Shown here: positions 50,899 to 54,122 of the stretch, piece by piece
Numbering within the stretch: position 1 is the stretch's first letter
How the letters are laid out: each line of letters begins with the position of its first letter
Source of the DNA: Porphyra umbilicalis
Taxonomy: Eukaryota; Rhodophyta; Bangiophyceae; Bangiales; Bangiaceae
DNA length: 54,122 bases
Assembly (NCBI GenBank): GCA_002049455.2
Contig: KV919181.1
Span: forward strand, 1-54,122
Reading direction: 5' to 3'
The notes under the pieces: generated by a model
Seen by the model: only the letters and a program-made list of their open reading frames with translations
Database searches by the model: none
What the model was told of the DNA's origin: nothing
Made by a program: the position numbers and the translations under genes

Positions 50899-51611
50899 CT
50901 AGGCCAACCCCGCCGCCCGGCGGCCGTCCTCAAACCCCTCCCGCACCGCCCGCGCGGCCGCCTCCGGGTCGGCGGCACCCACCACGGCCGACACGACGGC
51001 GACCCCCTCCACCTCCCCCACCGCCCCCACGGCCCCCACATTGTCGACCCCAATCCCCCCAATGCCGACGACGGGCACCCCCGCCGCCGCCGCGGCGGCG
51101 GCAACGGCGGCCAAGCCGTCGACCCCCAACGGCGCGCCCGCATCCGCCTTGGTCGCCGTCGCGTAGACGGGCCCGACGCCGACATAGTCGGCGCCCGCGG
51201 CGGCGGCGGCGACCGCCTCGGCGGCGGTGCCCGCCGACACGCCGACGAGGCGGGGCGGCGGCAGCGCCGCCCGTGCGACCGCCACGGGCGTGTCGTCTTG
51301 GCCAACGTGCACGCCGTCGGCGGCGGCGGCGAGCGCCACGTCGACGCGGTCATTGATGAGGAGGGGCACGCCCGCGGGGCGGGTGACGGCCAGCAGCGAG
51401 CGCGCGATGGCGATGAGCGCGTCCGTCGACGCCGTCTTGTCCCGCAGCTGCACGACCGACGCGCCGCCGGCAATGGCCGCCGCCACGAGGGCGGGGAGGG
51501 CGGGGGGTGGGGCCCGCGTCGCGTCCGTGACGAGGTAGAGGGTGTAGTCGACGGGCGGGGGGGTGCCGCCGGTTGGGGGGGGGGGGTGGGGGGGGAGGTT
51601 AACGCCGCCAT
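50899..51611 (-). CDS. thiE: Thiamine-phosphate synthase (stand-alone ThiE)
   Basis: Joins HMP pyrophosphate and thiazole phosphate to thiamine monophosphate. All family motifs are present in order: YTLYLVTDAT, GGASVVQLRDK (Gln/Arg/Lys for pyrophosphate), LLINDRVDVALAAAADGVHV, GQDD (metal-binding Asp), VGVSAG, GADYVGVGPVYATATKADAG (Thr and Lys of the TxTK loop) and VVGIGGI. The stop is TAG. In many algae and plants this domain is fused to HMP-phosphate kinase; no kinase part is seen here. The ATG at 51611 (MAALTSPPTPPPQPAA) is out of frame with the domain by one base, across a C run (51573-51597 region), so a run-length error is likely. An in-frame reading continues upstream to about 52050 but is Pro/Arg low complexity. 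I see no plastid transit peptide from 51611 and no TPP riboswitch signature. Confidence 0.85.
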
Positions 51612-51935
51612 GACCACCGACCGCTGGGGGAGGGGGGGAGGGGGGCGCCGCCGCCGGCCGGCGGTGGGGGGGGGGGGGGGGCGTTCCGCCGCCGCACGGC
51701 GGGGCAGAGGTGCCGGCCGACGGCGGTGGCGGCGGCGGCGGCGGGCGGGCAAAAAGCCGCAACGACCATGGGGGTGGGGTGAGGGCAAACCGGTGCGCGT
51801 ACCCAGAGTCGCACCGGGAAGCGCAGGGGGGGCGGCCACCGCGCGGGCGGGGGGGAGCGGGGGGGCGGCGGCCGTCGGCGCGGGGGGGCAATGGAAGATC
51901 TCGACCAGGCCTCACGAAGAGTATTTCGGCAAGGG

Positions 51936-51942
51936 TATATAT
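51936..51942 (-). promoter_or_regulatory. TATA-like box upstream of thiE
   Basis: TATATAT about 325 nt upstream of the 51611 ATG on the minus strand. A second TATATA lies at 51964-51969. Which one is used, if either, cannot be told from sequence. Confidence 0.3.
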
Positions 51943-52645
51943 CACCCGAGTATCTTTCTCGGCTATATACAGTGCGTTCTCGTTATCAATAGAAGACCCC
52001 CCCAGCGGCAGGGGAGGCTGTAGCAAAGCTCGTGCAAATGCCTCTTGCAAGAACTACACGCCAATGTGAACCGACAAATACTTATTGAGAAGCATCTAAG
52101 CACGTTTCTTGTCGCCACGTTGGCCAAAGATCCGCTTTCTTCGTCGGAGCAATCAGGCGCCACCCACGTCCTTCCCCGCCGTTGTTGACAGTCCCCCGGC
52201 ACCCAATCCCCCTCTTCTGCGGGCCTCCTGGTTGAGAAACCGCTTTGGTCCAGGACTCTCGTTATCCTGGTCAAAAACAAGATCATCGCAGCCGCAGCGC
52301 CCCAGCGCCCCCTCCCCACAACCAAACGTAAAATGACAACATTCTGTCATCGCCGTCATCACACACACACCCCACCCAGCCTGAGCCCTCGCAATGGACC
52401 ACCACACTGGAGGCTCGCTAGCACGAGCTGGGGGGACAGCCTCCAGACCAGAACCACAACAGCCGAAACCACACTCTCACTACTCATTCTATTTCCATTC
52501 CCAACACAATACGACAGAGCGACATCCGCCGAATGCAGCGAGGGGTGTACAGTCGTTATGCGTTTTCATGGCAGGGGTACGCCACAAAAGTAGCACCCTC
52601 TTTCAGTCCGAGATCGCGAGAGATCGCGGTCCTGAGGCTCTAGGG

Positions 52646-52683
52646 GCCATTTACTTGTAGAGCATGCTCTCCAAGTGAATGGC
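52646..52683. repeat. 38-bp palindrome, two mismatches
   Basis: The arms 52646-52664 and 52665-52683 are contiguous reverse complements except at two positions, centred on GAGCATGCTC. It lies in non-assigned DNA. Confidence 0.8.
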
Positions 52684-53415
52684 ACATAAGCGAATAATGA
52701 CTGTACCTCCAGCAACCACCAATCAAAGAATAGATCGATCAAGAGTCGCTTCCGAGGTAAGAACGGACGGTCAGGAACCCGGAAAGCATCCCACCTGGAT
52801 CAAGGCAGATTGACCAATCAGCGCCCCTACACACACTGTGTGGCGGTATGAAATTCCCGAGAAAAAGTGAGATCTTTTCTTTCATTATAAATAAGGAGGA
52901 GTTATTTCGATTCGACCGCATCCAACTCTGCCGACTATCCTGCAGAAGATTCCTGAAAATGTGTCGAACAATCGCGAAGATTATCTTCCCAATCCGCTCC
53001 AGTCGTCCTGCAGATCGTACTTGGAACTTACCTGGTCCGATCCGACAATCAGACTTGTCTTGGATGGCGGATGGTCCTGAGATCAGACCAGGAACTGTTT
53101 TCCAGATTGTTTCCAGGACTGTTCCGCAGCGTATCTCGTGGCATGGCCACTGGACCAAACGACAAACAAATCCGTGCGCGCGTTGGACCGACTGGTCTAG
53201 CGTTCGAACAAGATCCGATCTCCATCCTGTACCCGTAGAATGAGTACGCGGAAGGGTTCCAGACTGTCTTCAGAGCCAGGCAACAGCCTCGACGAGAGAT
53301 AACAGTGTCGTCACGCGATAAGCGCATACCCAGGATAAGTTCAGAACTACGTCGGTGCCCGACATGACAGACAAAGCACAGGGATAGCTGAGAATAAGTC
53401 CTGCAGATAAAGCAG

Positions 53416-53850
53416 CAGGACAGCCTTTGGAACGATCCTGTCGACAGTTAGTATTTTTCTTCATCCGATCGCTTGATACTCTATCCGGAGATCTACCGCC
53501 TGGCATGTCAGCAGGACAGCCTTCGGAACGGTCCTGTCGACAGTTAGTATTTTTATTCATCCGATCGCTTCCTGCTTTTTCTGGAGATCTGCCGCCTGGC
53601 ATCTCACCAGGACAGCCTTCGGAACGGTCCTGTCGACAGTTATTATTTTTATTCATCAGACTGCTTCCTGCTTTTTCTGGAGATCTGCCGCCTGGAATGT
53701 CACCAGGACAGCCTTCGGAACGGTCCTGTCGACAGTTATTATTTTTATTCATCAGACTGCTTCCTGCTTTATCTGGAGATCTGCCGCCTGGAATATCGGG
53801 AGGACAGCTCTCGGAACGATCCTGTCGACAGTTGTTCTTTTTGTTCATCA
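53416..53850. repeat. 96-bp minisatellite, five copies, open on both strands
   Basis: The marker GGAACGRTCCTGTCGACAG recurs at 53429, 53525, 53621, 53717 and 53813, an exact 96-bp period. Because 96 is a multiple of three, both strands stay open across the array. The plus strand gives a 32-residue unit starting ERSCRQL, and the minus strand gives one with NCRQDRSEGCPG and IPGGRSPEKAG. Copies differ by point changes. Whether either strand is translated is unknown. Confidence 0.85.
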
Positions 53851-54122
53851 GATGTGCCATGATCATGACGCTCATGTCTTCTCCACGACCATTCGTCAGA
53901 AAAAGCAAGGAAGATTATGTCAGAAAAAACAAGGCAGATTATGCCGGAAAAATTGATGAACAAACGACAGAAACGAGGAAAAAAGGGACATGCATGGACA
54001 AAAAGACATAGAGGTCAAGAAAATGGGAGAAACAGACGACTCTGGATACCACAGAGGCCAAGAAAACGGCAGCCACAACAGGTCACAGATCGTGTTCGCC
54101 TTCGTCGGCATGGAGCAGTCGT
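53851..54122. other. Window edge; short AT-rich direct repeat
   Basis: A 24-bp unit (GTCAGAAAAA then CAAGG and AGATTAT) occurs twice at about 53895-53942, with a third partial copy following. No gene is recognised. The plus-strand open frame through the minisatellite ends here, Lys-rich, near 54011. Confidence 0.4.

Larger units (their letters stand above)
51612..53415. other. Less GC-rich terminal region, no recognised gene
   Basis: G+C drops sharply near 51,890. Two open frames around 52739-53243 (one per strand, about 130-140 residues) have ordinary composition but no recognisable domain. A consensus TATAAATA sits at 52886-52893. The stretch includes a 38-bp palindrome at 52646-52683. It could be a degenerate mobile element or the edge of an isochore-like domain. 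Confidence 0.4.

Noticed and set aside
51612..52050. TPP riboswitch upstream of thiE
   Set aside because: I looked for CUGAGA and the second conserved element (CCUGAUCUGG-like) on the minus strand and found neither.
53416..53850. CRISPR array at the 96-bp repeat
   Set aside because: Repeats are contiguous with no unique spacers, and the context is eukaryotic.

Overview
The window looks like nuclear DNA of a very GC-rich eukaryotic alga, and a red alga (bangiophyte-like) fits best. The reasons are eukaryotic gene families (a STAR/KH RNA-binding protein, an F-box protein, a Mediator-like subunit, a KDZ-type transposase), GT-AG introns in two genes, Kozak-like ATGs, and a nuclear-encoded one-helix chlorophyll-binding-type protein whose transit peptide begins MAFV, a start common in red algal plastid proteins. 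The organism call is an inference. By eye most gene tracts exceed 70% G+C, broken by less GC-rich islands, and the last 2.2 kb is near 50%.

Layout. 1-15 kb: a hairpin MITE, a Sel1-repeat protein (-), a Cys-rich secreted protein (-), an unassigned open frame (-), a glycolipid-transfer-fold protein resembling ceramide-1-phosphate transfer proteins (+), and a class II aldolase/adducin-family protein (-). 15.1-24.8 kb: a two-gene transposon with imperfect inverted ends, carrying a KDZ-type transposase (-, three inferred exons) divergent from a nuclear coiled-coil protein of unknown function (+). Next to it, at 24.95-25.64 kb, is a 691-bp non-coding element with 35-bp inverted ends. 27-40 kb: an FkbM-type methyltransferase (+), a STAR/KH protein (+), a four-exon MED21-like gene (-), an F-box protein with two CxxC pairs (+), and a multi-pass membrane protein (+). 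40-54 kb: an ankyrin-repeat protein (-), the one-helix plastid protein (+), an Ala/Gly/Pro-rich protein with repeated RRLS and RTPSGIPS motifs (-), a stand-alone thiamine-phosphate synthase (-), and a less GC-rich tail with a 96-bp minisatellite.

Two patterns cut across the window. First, several genes change reading frame exactly at long C or G runs (Sel1, class II aldolase, FkbM, RRLS protein, ThiE, membrane protein). Run-length errors in the sequence are the simplest explanation, so these spans are gene extents, not error-free reading frames. Second, on the coding strand many genes have a C run just before the start codon and a G run just after the stop codon. The transposon genes, the ankyrin gene and the MED21-like gene lack this. 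The genes do not form an obvious pathway; they read as unlinked housekeeping or accessory genes interrupted by mobile DNA.
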